NCBI GenBank assembly: GCA_005779435.1 | Contig: SXJH01000083.1 | Span: 1-5,372 of the forward strand | Reading direction: 5' to 3' | From: Nitrosomonas sp. | GTDB taxonomy: Bacteria; Pseudomonadota; Gammaproteobacteria; Burkholderiales; Nitrosomonadaceae | Length of the DNA: 5,372 nucleotides | Shown here: positions 1-5,372 of the stretch, piece after piece | Numbering within the stretch: the stretch's first letter is position 1 | How the letters are laid out: the number at the start of each line of letters is the position of its first letter | The notes under the pieces: model-generated | Databases searched by the model: none | What the model was told of the DNA's origin: nothing | What the model saw: the letters and a program-made list of their open reading frames with translations, nothing else | Translations under genes and position numbers: made by a program

Positions 1-816
1 ATCTGGGAAAAATTTCCGCAACCGGAGTTTATCTCGGCAATCTTAGCGGACAGCGCACCGCATGCGGATATCGCGCTTTTTTGCCTGCCGGTCAATCCGC
101 ATCGCGAGGTGGCACAGCAAATCGCACCGCTGCTGAAAGATTCCTGCCTGTGTGTCAGCATCGCCAAAGGCCTGGACGAATCGGGCAAAACCGCCGCGCA
201 AATCTTCGCAGAAAACTTACCGGCACAACAGCCTTACGCGCTGCTATACGGCCCGATGATTGCCGAGGAAATCCGCGCCGGACGCGATGCATTTGCGCAA
301 GTGGGTTGCCACGATAGGACGTCATTTGAAACATTGTCCATGTGCTTTCAGCACACAGCCTTGTATCTCGAACACACTTTCGATATTCCCGGCATCGGTT
401 GGTCGGTGATTTTAAAGAATGTCTATGCCATGGCATTCGGCATCGCCGACGAACTCCAACTCGGCGACAACATGCGCGGCTATCTCGCGGTGGCGGCACT
501 GCGCGAACTGAATCAAATCGCGCTCTCGATGGGCGGCCAATCCGGCAGCCCCTATCATTTGGCCGGACTGGGCGACCTGATCACCACAGCCACCAGCGAG
601 AGCTCGCACCACCATGAATTAGGCCGAAAATTGGCCCGAGGGGAAACGGAAAGCATCGTCGGCGAAGGGCCGCACACGCTGGCGATGATCAAGCAACACC
701 GACTCTTTGACGCAGTGCAATATCCGCTGTTTCAATTGATCGATGCCATCATTCAGCACCCGCGCAATGTGCGCGGCAAGATCCGGGATTATCTTGAACT
801 TGGCAGAGGGGATTAG
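1..816 (+). CDS. GpsA-like NAD(P)-dependent glycerol-3-phosphate dehydrogenase family protein, 5'-truncated by the window
   Basis: The frame is open from base 1 to the TAG at 814-816, giving 271 residues. The family is normally about 330-340 residues, so roughly 60 N-terminal residues with the GxGxxG dinucleotide-binding loop lie outside the window. Family enzymes reduce dihydroxyacetone phosphate to sn-glycerol 3-phosphate in the cytoplasm, for phospholipid synthesis. Visible GpsA landmarks, numbered from base 1, are the end of the Rossmann domain with SIAKGLD (Lys56), a YGPMIAEEI loop matching GPSFAKE, the catalytic-lysine segment ILKNVYAM (Lys139), LGDNMRG, and GLGDLITT (Asp192, Thr196). 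The Arg-Asn pair that normally follows 11-12 residues after that Asp, and binds substrate and cofactor, is His203-His204 here. The protein is therefore either a divergent GpsA or a paralogue acting on a different phosphorylated substrate, so no gene symbol is given. Family membership is secure; the exact substrate is not. The gene converges on mutL. Confidence 0.85.
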   Translation: MWEKFPQPEFISAILADSAPHADIALFCLPVNPHREVAQQIAPLLKDSCLCVSIAKGLDESGKTAAQIFAENLPAQQPYALLYGPMIAEEIRAGRDAFAQVGCHDRTSFETLSMCFQHTALYLEHTFDIPGIGWSVILKNVYAMAFGIADELQLGDNMRGYLAVAALRELNQIALSMGGQSGSPYHLAGLGDLITTATSESSHHHELGRKLARGETESIVGEGPHTLAMIKQHRLFDAVQYPLFQLIDAIIQHPRNVRGKIRDYLELGRGD

Positions 817-818
817 CA

Positions 819-900
819 AAGGAAACACTGAATTATCGGCTGTACGAGCGAATCGCTTCGTTGCGTGATACTCGTTCGCCGAATGAATCAGCGTTTCCTT
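819..900. repeat. Imperfect 82-bp inverted repeat between convergent genes
   Basis: The outer arms are AAGGAAACACTGA (819-831) and TCAGCGTTTCCTT (888-900), complementary at 12 of 13 positions. The pairing resumes inward with TCGGC (836-840) against GCCGA (878-882) and ACGAG (844-848) against CTCGT (871-875), with small bulges. The centre has its own palindrome AGCGAATCGCT (847-857). The element begins 3 bp after the stop of the dehydrogenase gene and ends 6 bp before the stop of mutL. It could fold in both transcripts and act as a shared transcription end or RNA-stabilising structure, but neither side has a U-run longer than three. The GGAAAC...GTTTCC ends also resemble the terminal repeats of a small non-autonomous transposable element. 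No target-site duplication is visible. The structure is clear; the function is inferred. Confidence 0.6.
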
Positions 901-906
901 GTGTTA

Positions 907-2706
907 TCACTTGCCGCGCATAAACAGTTTATCCAAATCGGCCAGGCTGGTTTCGAACCAAGTCGGTCTGCCGTGGTTGCATTGGTCGGCGCGTTCGGTT
1001 TTTTCCATGTCGCGCAGCAACGCGTTCATTTCTTCAACGGTCAATTTGCGGTTGGCGCGCACGGCGCCGTGACAGGCCATGGTGGCGAGCAGTTCGTTGC
1101 GCTTGGCGGTGAGAATCCGGCTTGCGCCGTAGTCATGGATTTCACGCAAGATGTCATGCGCCAATCGCGCAATATCGGCGTGTTGCAATGCAGCAGGTAC
1201 TGCACGGACAGCCAATGCCGTCGGCGACAGCACGGCGATTTCAAAACCCAGTTGCGCAATCGTTTGCGCATGTTCTTCGGCCACGGCGACTTCCAGGCTA
1301 TCGGCTTGGAAAGTGACCGGAATCAACAGCGATTGCGTGGCTACAGCTTGATCGTCGAATGCTTGCTTGAGTTTTTCGTACAAAATGCGCTCATGCGCGG
1401 CGTGCATGTCGACCACCACCAAGCCGCGCTCGTTTTGCGCCAATATGTAAATGCCGTGCAGTTGCCCCAGCGCAAACCCCAGCGGATGCATTTCCGGTTG
1501 TTCTTGCGCCGCTTCCGCCGCAACGGGTGCGTTTGTTTGCGCTATCGGCCGATCGGCTGCCGTACGCAAAGGCGGCGCATCGGTATTCGTCTCCGGGCCA
1601 AATAGCGCGCGATAAAAACCGGACGGTTGCGCTGCGGCCCTCGGTTGAGGAAAGTTTGATTTAGGATAGGCGGGAAACGAACGAGCGTGCTGCTCGGCCG
1701 GTTCAACGCTTGTTTCGCGCCCCGGCGCCGCCAACGCTTTGTTGATCGCATGAAAAATGAATTGATGCAGGGCGCGCGATTCGCGAAAACGGACTTCGGT
1801 TTTGGTCGGATGCACGTTGACATCGACATTTTCCGGATCGATGTCCAGAAACAACACAAAAGCCGGATGCCTGTCCAAATGCAATACATCGCGGTACGCC
1901 TCGCGCAACGCATGCGAAATCAGCTTGTCGCTGACAAAACGGTTATTGACGAAAAAATACTGCGCATCGCGCGATGCACGGGCATAAGCGGGCAATGCCA
2001 CCATGCCGCGCAACTGCATGCCGGCGGATTGTTCGTGCACTGCTGCGGCCATTTGTCCGAATTCTTCGCCCAGTATCGCTGCGATTCGCTGCGTTGCATC
2101 GCTGGCGCGCAATTGGTGGCGCACTTTTCCGTTATGCTGCAAAACGAACTCAATGCCGCATTGCGACAGCGCGATGCGCTTGAACACTTCCTCGCAGTGC
2201 GCAAATTCGGTGGCGTCCGATTTGAGGAATTTTCTTCTGGCAGGGATGTTGAAATACAGCTCATTGACATCCAGGACAGTTCCCCGTGTCAGCGCGGCGG
2301 GCGCGGGTTGCGAAACCGCGTTGCCTTCGGCGTGGATTTGCCAGGCATGTTCTTGTTGCGCATGCTGGCTGGTCAATGTCAGCTTGGATACGGCGGCGAT
2401 ACTGGCCAAAGCTTCGCCGCGAAATCCGAGACTGGCGATGCTGTATAAATCGTCCAGCGTGCCGATCTTGCTGGTACTGTGCCGCGTCAACGCCAATAAC
2501 AACTCATCCTTGGCAATGCCGCCGCCGTCATCGCTGACGCGAATTTGCTTGATGCCGCCTTGTTGCAGTTGCACGGTGATTTTCCTGGCGCCCGCATCGA
2601 CGCTGTTTTCCAGAATCTCTTTCAACGCCGAAGCCGGACGCTCAACCACCTCACCGGCGGCGATTTGATTGATCAATAATTCGGGGAGCGGTTTAATGGC
2701 TGGCAT
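907..2706 (-). CDS. mutL: DNA mismatch repair protein MutL (endonuclease-type)
   Basis: This 599-residue protein links mismatch recognition by MutS to strand removal. The N-terminal GHKL ATPase domain is intact: NQIAAGEVVERPASALKE followed by Glu30 and Asn34, the DDGGG loop (59-63), TRHSTSKI (74-81), GFRGEALASI (94-103), GTVLDV (142-147) and VHPTK ending at Lys302. A Pro/Ala-rich linker spans about 328-410. The C-terminal dimerisation domain carries DMHAAHERILYE from Asp433, matching the metal-binding nicking motif DQHA(x)2E(x)4E with Met for Gln. It also has QSLLIP (458-463), which resembles a sliding-clamp contact, ACH (544-546) and CNHGRPT (576-582). This set marks a MutL that nicks DNA itself, as in species without MutH. 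The N-terminus begins at the usual place for the family although there is no clear ribosome-binding sequence. It lies downstream of the exbB-exbD-tonB-like genes but probably has its own promoter. Confidence 0.97.
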   Translation of the reverse strand: MPAIKPLPELLINQIAAGEVVERPASALKEILENSVDAGARKITVQLQQGGIKQIRVSDDGGGIAKDELLLALTRHSTSKIGTLDDLYSIASLGFRGEALASIAAVSKLTLTSQHAQQEHAWQIHAEGNAVSQPAPAALTRGTVLDVNELYFNIPARRKFLKSDATEFAHCEEVFKRIALSQCGIEFVLQHNGKVRHQLRASDATQRIAAILGEEFGQMAAAVHEQSAGMQLRGMVALPAYARASRDAQYFFVNNRFVSDKLISHALREAYRDVLHLDRHPAFVLFLDIDPENVDVNVHPTKTEVRFRESRALHQFIFHAINKALAAPGRETSVEPAEQHARSFPAYPKSNFPQPRAAAQPSGFYRALFGPETNTDAPPLRTAADRPIAQTNAPVAAEAAQEQPEMHPLGFALGQLHGIYILAQNERGLVVVDMHAAHERILYEKLKQAFDDQAVATQSLLIPVTFQADSLEVAVAEEHAQTIAQLGFEIAVLSPTALAVRAVPAALQHADIARLAHDILREIHDYGASRILTAKRNELLATMACHGAVRANRKLTVEEMNALLRDMEKTERADQCNHGRPTWFETSLADLDKLFMRGK

Positions 2707-2733
2707 GGACGAACGAAAACGGCAAAAATTGCG

Positions 2734-2762
2734 ATTATAATGCGGAAGCGGATAGTTCCAGG
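2734..2762 (-). promoter_or_regulatory. Putative mutL promoter
   Basis: On the minus strand a perfect TATAAT lies at 2739-2734, within the palindrome ATTATAAT (2734-2741). A weak -35 candidate, CTGGAA, lies 16 bp upstream. Transcription from it would start near 2727, giving a leader of about 20 bases with no recognisable Shine-Dalgarno sequence. The position fits a promoter for mutL, since the gap to the upstream gene is 113 bp. The -10 box is clear, but the -35 box matches only half the consensus. Because the -10 is palindromic, rightward initiation cannot be excluded, although the + strand shows no -35 match at the right distance and no gene there. Confidence 0.4.
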
Positions 2763-2819
2763 CACTTTATGGCAGAATCCACCCCAAAGTACACGAACAA
2801 GCTCAACAGCGCCCGGTTC

Positions 2820-3683
2820 TCAATGAACGGGGTTGATAAAAAACTCGCGCATCAGGAAATCTTCCAATCCGGCAGTGTCTTTCTCGCGCGCCGACAATAC
2901 GACGACGCGATGCAGGCGATGCGATTCCCAGTTGAAATCTTCTTTGTAATATTCGCGGATCAATTCGATCATGCGCCGGATGATCGCGCGCTCAACGCTG
3001 CCATCCGGCCCTGCGGTGACTTGAACCATTTGCAAACGCGGATTGCTTTGCCCGGTAGTCCACGCACGGAACGAAAATTCGGCTGTGCGCGGACCGATAC
3101 GCTGGATCTGAAAAATACCGCTGGTGCCGGGGTTTTGTAAATTGCGCCGGATATTGGCCATGCGGATTTCATCCGCCGTGGGTTGCTTGGCGGTGTTAGA
3201 CGGCATGGCCTCCGAGTCGTCGAACAATCCCTCGGCGTGGCGGCGCGCTTTGGCCCGATTGATGAACTCGGAGAGATCCGCCGGGGCTTCCGCCGCTTCT
3301 TCGCGCGCTTTGGTTTTGGCGACTTCCTGTTCGGGTATCGGCGCGTTAGGTTTGCTCGGCTGCACGGCAGCCTTGGGCTTGGTTTGCGGGCGCGAAGCCG
3401 GGGTCTTTGCCGGTGGCGGTTGTTTCGGCGCCGGTTTTGCTTCCGTTACTTTGGGCTGCTCCGGCGTTGGCGTGCTGGGCGGAGCAACCGGCATCGATGT
3501 GTTTGCTTCTTCGGATTCGTTCAAGTCGATAAAACTTGCCGCAATGGGAGGCGGCGTGTCGATTTCCACTTCCGGCATCGATAGAAAGAAACCGATGCCC
3601 CAAATCATCAGCAGCCAGATAAGCGCAGCCAGCGGCAGCGGCCACCACAGGCGAATTTCTTTCGATCGGGATCTTGCTGCCAT
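2820..3683 (-). CDS. Divergent TonB-like periplasm-spanning protein paired with ExbB/ExbD
   Basis: This 287-residue protein has the architecture of an energy transducer. A short basic cytoplasmic N-terminus (residues 1-11) precedes one membrane segment (about 12-34). A Pro/Lys/Ala-rich linker (about 64-125) follows, able to stretch through the periplasm, and then a folded C-terminal region (about 137-287). The C-terminal part contains VQVTAGPDGSVERAII, which resembles the strand pattern of TonB C-terminal domains. The usual TonB YP motif is absent, and the membrane segment lacks the histidine that canonical TonB uses to couple to ExbB/ExbD. It starts 11 bp after the exbD stop, without a good ribosome-binding site, which points to translational coupling. 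TonB proteins normally energise outer-membrane receptors for siderophores, cobalamin and similar ligands; this one's client is unknown. TolA-like or dedicated-function variants are alternatives. The architecture and context are convincing; the orthology is not. Confidence 0.7.
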   Translation of the reverse strand: MAARSRSKEIRLWWPLPLAALIWLLMIWGIGFFLSMPEVEIDTPPPIAASFIDLNESEEANTSMPVAPPSTPTPEQPKVTEAKPAPKQPPPAKTPASRPQTKPKAAVQPSKPNAPIPEQEVAKTKAREEAAEAPADLSEFINRAKARRHAEGLFDDSEAMPSNTAKQPTADEIRMANIRRNLQNPGTSGIFQIQRIGPRTAEFSFRAWTTGQSNPRLQMVQVTAGPDGSVERAIIRRMIELIREYYKEDFNWESHRLHRVVVLSAREKDTAGLEDFLMREFFINPVH

Positions 3684-3694
3684 ACCGTTTTGCG

Positions 3695-4096
3695 TTATTT
3701 GTGCTTCACCGCGATCAAAAATTGCTGCGCACCGGCAGCGCGAGCCCGCAGCATGGCTTGCACGACGATGCCTTGCGGCGCTTCGTTGTCGGCGGATACG
3801 ATCAGCTTCTGTTTGGAATCGGCGAGCAGCGGTTTGAGCGTGGTTGCCAGCGTGTCCAGTGTAACGGCCGTTTGGTTGACGAAGATCTTGCTGTCTTTGG
3901 TCAATGTCAATGTCACCGGTTTTTCCGCAGTCAATTTCTCGGCTTGTCCTTCGGGCAAGTCTACTTGCAGCGAATCCAGCTTTTGCATCGATAAAGAAGC
4001 GAGCATGAAGGTTGCCAGCAAGAAAAACATCACGTCGATCATCGGAATGATCTCGATCTTGCCTTTCGAGATGGAGCGGGATTTACGCAGTTTCAT
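3695..4096 (-). CDS. exbD: ExbD/TolR family biopolymer transport protein
   Basis: This 133-residue protein matches the usual size of ExbD. It has a basic cytoplasmic N-terminus (KLRKSRSISKGK), one membrane helix at about residues 15-36 and a periplasmic domain from about 45 to the end. The helix carries PMIDVMFFLL with Asp21, which corresponds to the proton-carrying aspartate of ExbD and TolR. The C-terminal domain ends with the family pattern of an Ala-rich helix and a short strand (RARAAGAQQFLIAV). ExbD sits inside the ExbB ring and helps convert proton flow into movement of the TonB-type partner. The start overlaps the end of exbB by 14 bp and is preceded by AGGA about 8 bases upstream within exbB, so the two are coupled. 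TolR is the main alternative; the ExbD name is favoured because the next gene is TonB-like and no tolA, tolB or pal is present in the window. Confidence 0.92.
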   Translation of the reverse strand: MKLRKSRSISKGKIEIIPMIDVMFFLLATFMLASLSMQKLDSLQVDLPEGQAEKLTAEKPVTLTLTKDSKIFVNQTAVTLDTLATTLKPLLADSKQKLIVSADNEAPQGIVVQAMLRARAAGAQQFLIAVKHK

Positions 4097-4730
4097 CGGT
4101 CGTTTCCTGCTGATCCCGGCGGATATTGTCGATCAATCGCGTGCCCAATCGCTCCATTTCGTCCATGGTCAGCGACTGCAGGCGGGAAAAGAAATTGAAT
4201 CCGAATAAAGCGATCAATGCGATGACCAGTCCGACCACCGTCGCGATCAGCGCTTCCGCAACACCGCCGGTCACTGCGGTTGGATTGACGACGCCTTCGC
4301 TGCCGATTACTTGGAATGCGGTCATCATACCGATCACGGTTCCGACCAGACCCAATAACGGCGCTGCCGTCACAATGGTCTCCAGCACCCATAGCCGCCG
4401 CGCCAGCGCTTCCTCGATGATTTGCGCTTCGTCGGCTGCGCGGGATTCGGTCCACCAAGCGGGTTGATGGCGATTGGAAATGACCACTTCGAAAAAGCGC
4501 TTGTAATAATGACGGCTATCCAATCCGGAGAGTATTTTTTCCAGATCGTTCCATTTGAAACCATAGGTTTCGACCAGATTCAGCAAATCGTTGGAGAGGC
4601 GCGCATAGCGCCAATAGACAAATGCTTTTTCGAGCATGATCGCCATGGCGACAATACCCAGCAGAACCAATGGGATGATAATAATTCCACCAAGCTTTAA
4701 CATGACCCAGGCTTGATTCAATTCTTCCAT
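4083..4730 (-). CDS. exbB: ExbB (MotA/TolQ/ExbB family) proton channel protein
   Basis: From the ATG at 4730 this is a 215-residue inner-membrane protein. Its three membrane segments lie at about residues 14-35, 116-140 and 160-182, with the large cytoplasmic loop between the first two, as in the family. The signature APLLGLVGTV (123-132) at the start of the second helix, with Thr131, and the GGVAEALIATVVGL segment with Thr164 in the third are the channel-lining motifs of ExbB and TolQ. It assembles as a ring around ExbD to conduct protons. I chose the start at 4730 because GGAG lies 9 bases upstream and the protein then begins like other ExbB proteins. An in-frame ATG at 4760 would add ten residues (MNSLNLELNI) but has no ribosome-binding site. 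It is first in an operon with exbD and the TonB-like gene. TolQ is the alternative name. Confidence 0.92.
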   Translation of the reverse strand: MEELNQAWVMLKLGGIIIIPLVLLGIVAMAIMLEKAFVYWRYARLSNDLLNLVETYGFKWNDLEKILSGLDSRHYYKRFFEVVISNRHQPAWWTESRAADEAQIIEEALARRLWVLETIVTAAPLLGLVGTVIGMMTAFQVIGSEGVVNPTAVTGGVAEALIATVVGLVIALIALFGFNFFSRLQSLTMDEMERLGTRLIDNIRRDQQETTDETA

Positions 4731-4739
4731 TATATTTAA

Positions 4740-4745
4740 CTCCAG
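4740..4745 (-). promoter_or_regulatory. exbB: Ribosome-binding site supporting the exbB start at 4730
   Basis: On the minus strand CTGGAG is followed by a 9-base AT-rich spacer and then the ATG at 4730. The upstream in-frame ATG at 4760 has no comparable purine-rich sequence. This is the reason for choosing the shorter ExbB. Confidence 0.6.
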
Positions 4746-4864
4746 ATTAAGGCTATTCATAAGGCTGCAAATTGCAAACGATCGGTACGGATTAGATCAG
4801 GATTGAGCATACAGAGTGCTGAGGATATGTCTATATCGCCGTGTAATTTCATCGAAAATTGTGC

Positions 4865-4887
4865 AAAAAGGCTTGGCGCTCCAAGCC
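4865..4887 (-). terminator. Leftward intrinsic terminator in the exbB-hsdM intergenic region
   Basis: Read on the minus strand, GGCTTGG pairs perfectly with CCAAGCC across the 4-base loop AGCG and is followed at once by TTTTT. This is a textbook rho-independent terminator for leftward transcription. On the + strand the hairpin is not followed by T residues, so it would not end rightward transcripts. It lies about 135 bases upstream of the exbB start, and no leftward gene is visible between it and hsdM. It could end a small RNA, act as an attenuator in a long exbB leader, or be a remnant of a gene replaced when the hsd genes arrived. Confidence 0.75.
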
Positions 4888-5050
4888 GGACAACGAACAA
4901 CTGTTAAGAATAGTGGAAAACTTCAGCGGTTGAAACTGTTTAGTGGCAAAATAGATCGCTTATGCCGCTTTGTTGCGGAAATGCACGAAGCCGATGCAAT
5001 TTATTCTTTGTTAGCCAAGTAAATCTCGACCGCAACGGTTGCACTCATCA

Positions 5051-5055
5051 AAGGA
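5051..5055 (+). promoter_or_regulatory. hsdM: Ribosome-binding site of hsdM
   Basis: AAGGA stands 5 bases before the ATG at 5061. It fixes the start of the HsdM reading frame, whose translation then begins as expected for this family. Confidence 0.65.
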
Positions 5056-5060
5056 ACACT

Positions 5061-5372
5061 ATGGCCAGGCAAGCAGCGCCAAAACCGGAAGAACCCATCG
5101 AGAAGCAACTGTGGAAAGCGGCGGACAAGCTGCGCAAGAACATCGATGCGGCGGAGTACAAACACATCGTGTTGGGGTTGATCTTTCTCAAGTACATTTC
5201 CGACGCCTTCGACGAGTTGTACGAAAAACTCAAAACCGGAGATGGTGATTACGCGGGTGCCGACCCGGAAGACATGGATGAATACAAGGCGGAAAATGTG
5301 TTCTTCGTGCCGCTCGAGGCGCGCTGGTCGCACCTGGTCGCCAAAGCCAAACAGCCAACCATCGGCACCGTG
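5061..5372 (+). CDS. hsdM: Type I restriction-modification system methyltransferase subunit HsdM, 3'-truncated by the window
   Basis: The frame is open from the ATG at 5061 to the window end (104 codons); full-length HsdM is about 500 or more residues. The visible part is the helical N-terminal domain of HsdM, with QLWKAADKLRKNIDAAEYK (residues 16-34), then VLGLIFLKYISDAFDELYEK, the acidic DPEDMDEY region, ENVFFVPLEARW and KAKQPTIG. In this family the domain precedes the S-adenosylmethionine-dependent adenine methyltransferase domain, whose GxG and NPPF motifs should lie to the right. HsdM acts with the specificity subunit HsdS to methylate adenines in a bipartite target, and with HsdR to cut unmodified DNA. 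hsdS and hsdR should follow in the same direction. A good ribosome-binding site supports the start. Such systems are often horizontally acquired; the AT-richer spacer to the left may mark one edge. Confidence 0.95.
   Translation, partial: MARQAAPKPEEPIEKQLWKAADKLRKNIDAAEYKHIVLGLIFLKYISDAFDELYEKLKTGDGDYAGADPEDMDEYKAENVFFVPLEARWSHLVAKAKQPTIGTV

Larger units (their letters stand above)
4731..5060. other. Divergent intergenic region between exbB and hsdM
   Basis: This 330-bp, AT-richer stretch separates leftward exbB from rightward hsdM. It holds the exbB ribosome-binding site, the leftward terminator hairpin at 4865-4887 and small palindromes: TGCAAATTGCA (4766-4776), CCGC-TTTGTT-GCGG (4965-4978) and GCAACGGTTGC (5032-5042). 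A weak rightward promoter candidate for hsdM is TTGAAA (4930-4935), 16 bp, then TAGATC (4952-4957). On the minus strand only partial -10 matches were found upstream of exbB, such as TCTAAT about 65 bases before the ATG, with no good -35. A small GTG-started frame on the + strand (4816-5022) runs through the terminator hairpin and has no ribosome-binding site, so it is not called a gene. Confidence 0.6.

Noticed and set aside
818..830. AAAGGAAACACTG resembles the sequence AAAGGAACACT before hsdM
   Set aside because: The similarity is short and one copy is a ribosome-binding region while the other is the arm of an inverted repeat; coincidence is the simplest explanation.
865..1605. Long open frame on the + strand opposite the 3' half of mutL
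   Set aside because: It lies antisense to the clearly conserved MutL C-terminal domain, starts inside the inverted repeat, and its translation shows no recognisable domain.
1687..2668. Further long + strand open frames opposite the MutL ATPase domain
   Set aside because: They are shadows of a strongly conserved coding sequence with restricted codon choice; no ribosome-binding sites or protein motifs support them.
2812..2831. Possible terminator hairpin at the end of the TonB-like gene
   Set aside because: The stem is short and bulged, overlaps the stop codon and is not followed by a T-run on the minus strand.
3124..3837. Long + strand open frames opposite the TonB-like gene, Gly/Ala/Arg-rich
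   Set aside because: The low-complexity composition mirrors the Pro/Lys/Ala linker on the other strand and has no independent support.
4674..4687. Fur-box-like GATGATAATAATTC upstream of exbD
   Set aside because: It lies inside exbB and simply encodes the Ile-Ile-Ile-Ile run of the first membrane helix.
4816..5022. Small 68-residue + strand frame in the intergenic region
   Set aside because: It has a GTG start, no ribosome-binding site, no recognisable motif, and runs through the terminator hairpin.
5001..5333. Minus-strand 110-residue frame that might have supplied the gene for the orphan terminator
   Set aside because: Most of it is antisense to the well-conserved hsdM start and no domain is visible, so it is treated as a shadow.

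Overview
The window looks like a Gram-negative proteobacterial chromosome, most likely a betaproteobacterium. Two things suggest this: the MutL protein carries the DMHA form of the endonuclease motif seen in lineages without MutH, and the ExbB/ExbD/TonB-type genes imply an outer membrane. A nitrosomonad-like host is possible but is only an impression. No rRNA, tRNA, CRISPR array or intact insertion sequence was seen.

Layout from left to right. Positions 1-816 (+) hold the 3' part of a GpsA-like glycerol-3-phosphate dehydrogenase family gene. Its N-terminal cofactor-binding segment lies before the window. A 90-bp convergent spacer follows, almost entirely occupied by an imperfect inverted repeat (819-900). 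The minus strand then carries four genes, listed here in transcription order: exbB (ending 4083), exbD (4096-3695), a divergent TonB-like protein (3683-2820) and, after a 113-bp gap with its own promoter-like sequence, mutL (2706-907). Positions 4731-5060 are a divergent intergenic region. From 5061 (+) the window contains the first 104 codons of hsdM, the methyltransferase subunit of a type I restriction-modification system, cut off by the window end.

How the genes work together. ExbB and ExbD form an inner-membrane proton channel, and the adjacent TonB-like protein probably carries the resulting energy across the periplasm. Tight packing (14-bp overlap, then an 11-bp gap) supports one transcript and translational coupling. 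The TonB-like protein is unusual in its membrane anchor and C-terminal domain, so its client is unknown. MutL is a housekeeping mismatch-repair protein with its own nicking site. HsdM probably begins a restriction-modification operon continuing to the right.

The points most worth a second look are: a strong leftward intrinsic terminator between exbB and hsdM with no leftward gene upstream of it; the 82-bp inverted repeat between gpsA-like and mutL; the replacement of the conserved Arg-Asn pair by His-His in the GpsA-like enzyme; and the atypical TonB-like partner of ExbBD. Nothing here amounts to a demonstrably new system.
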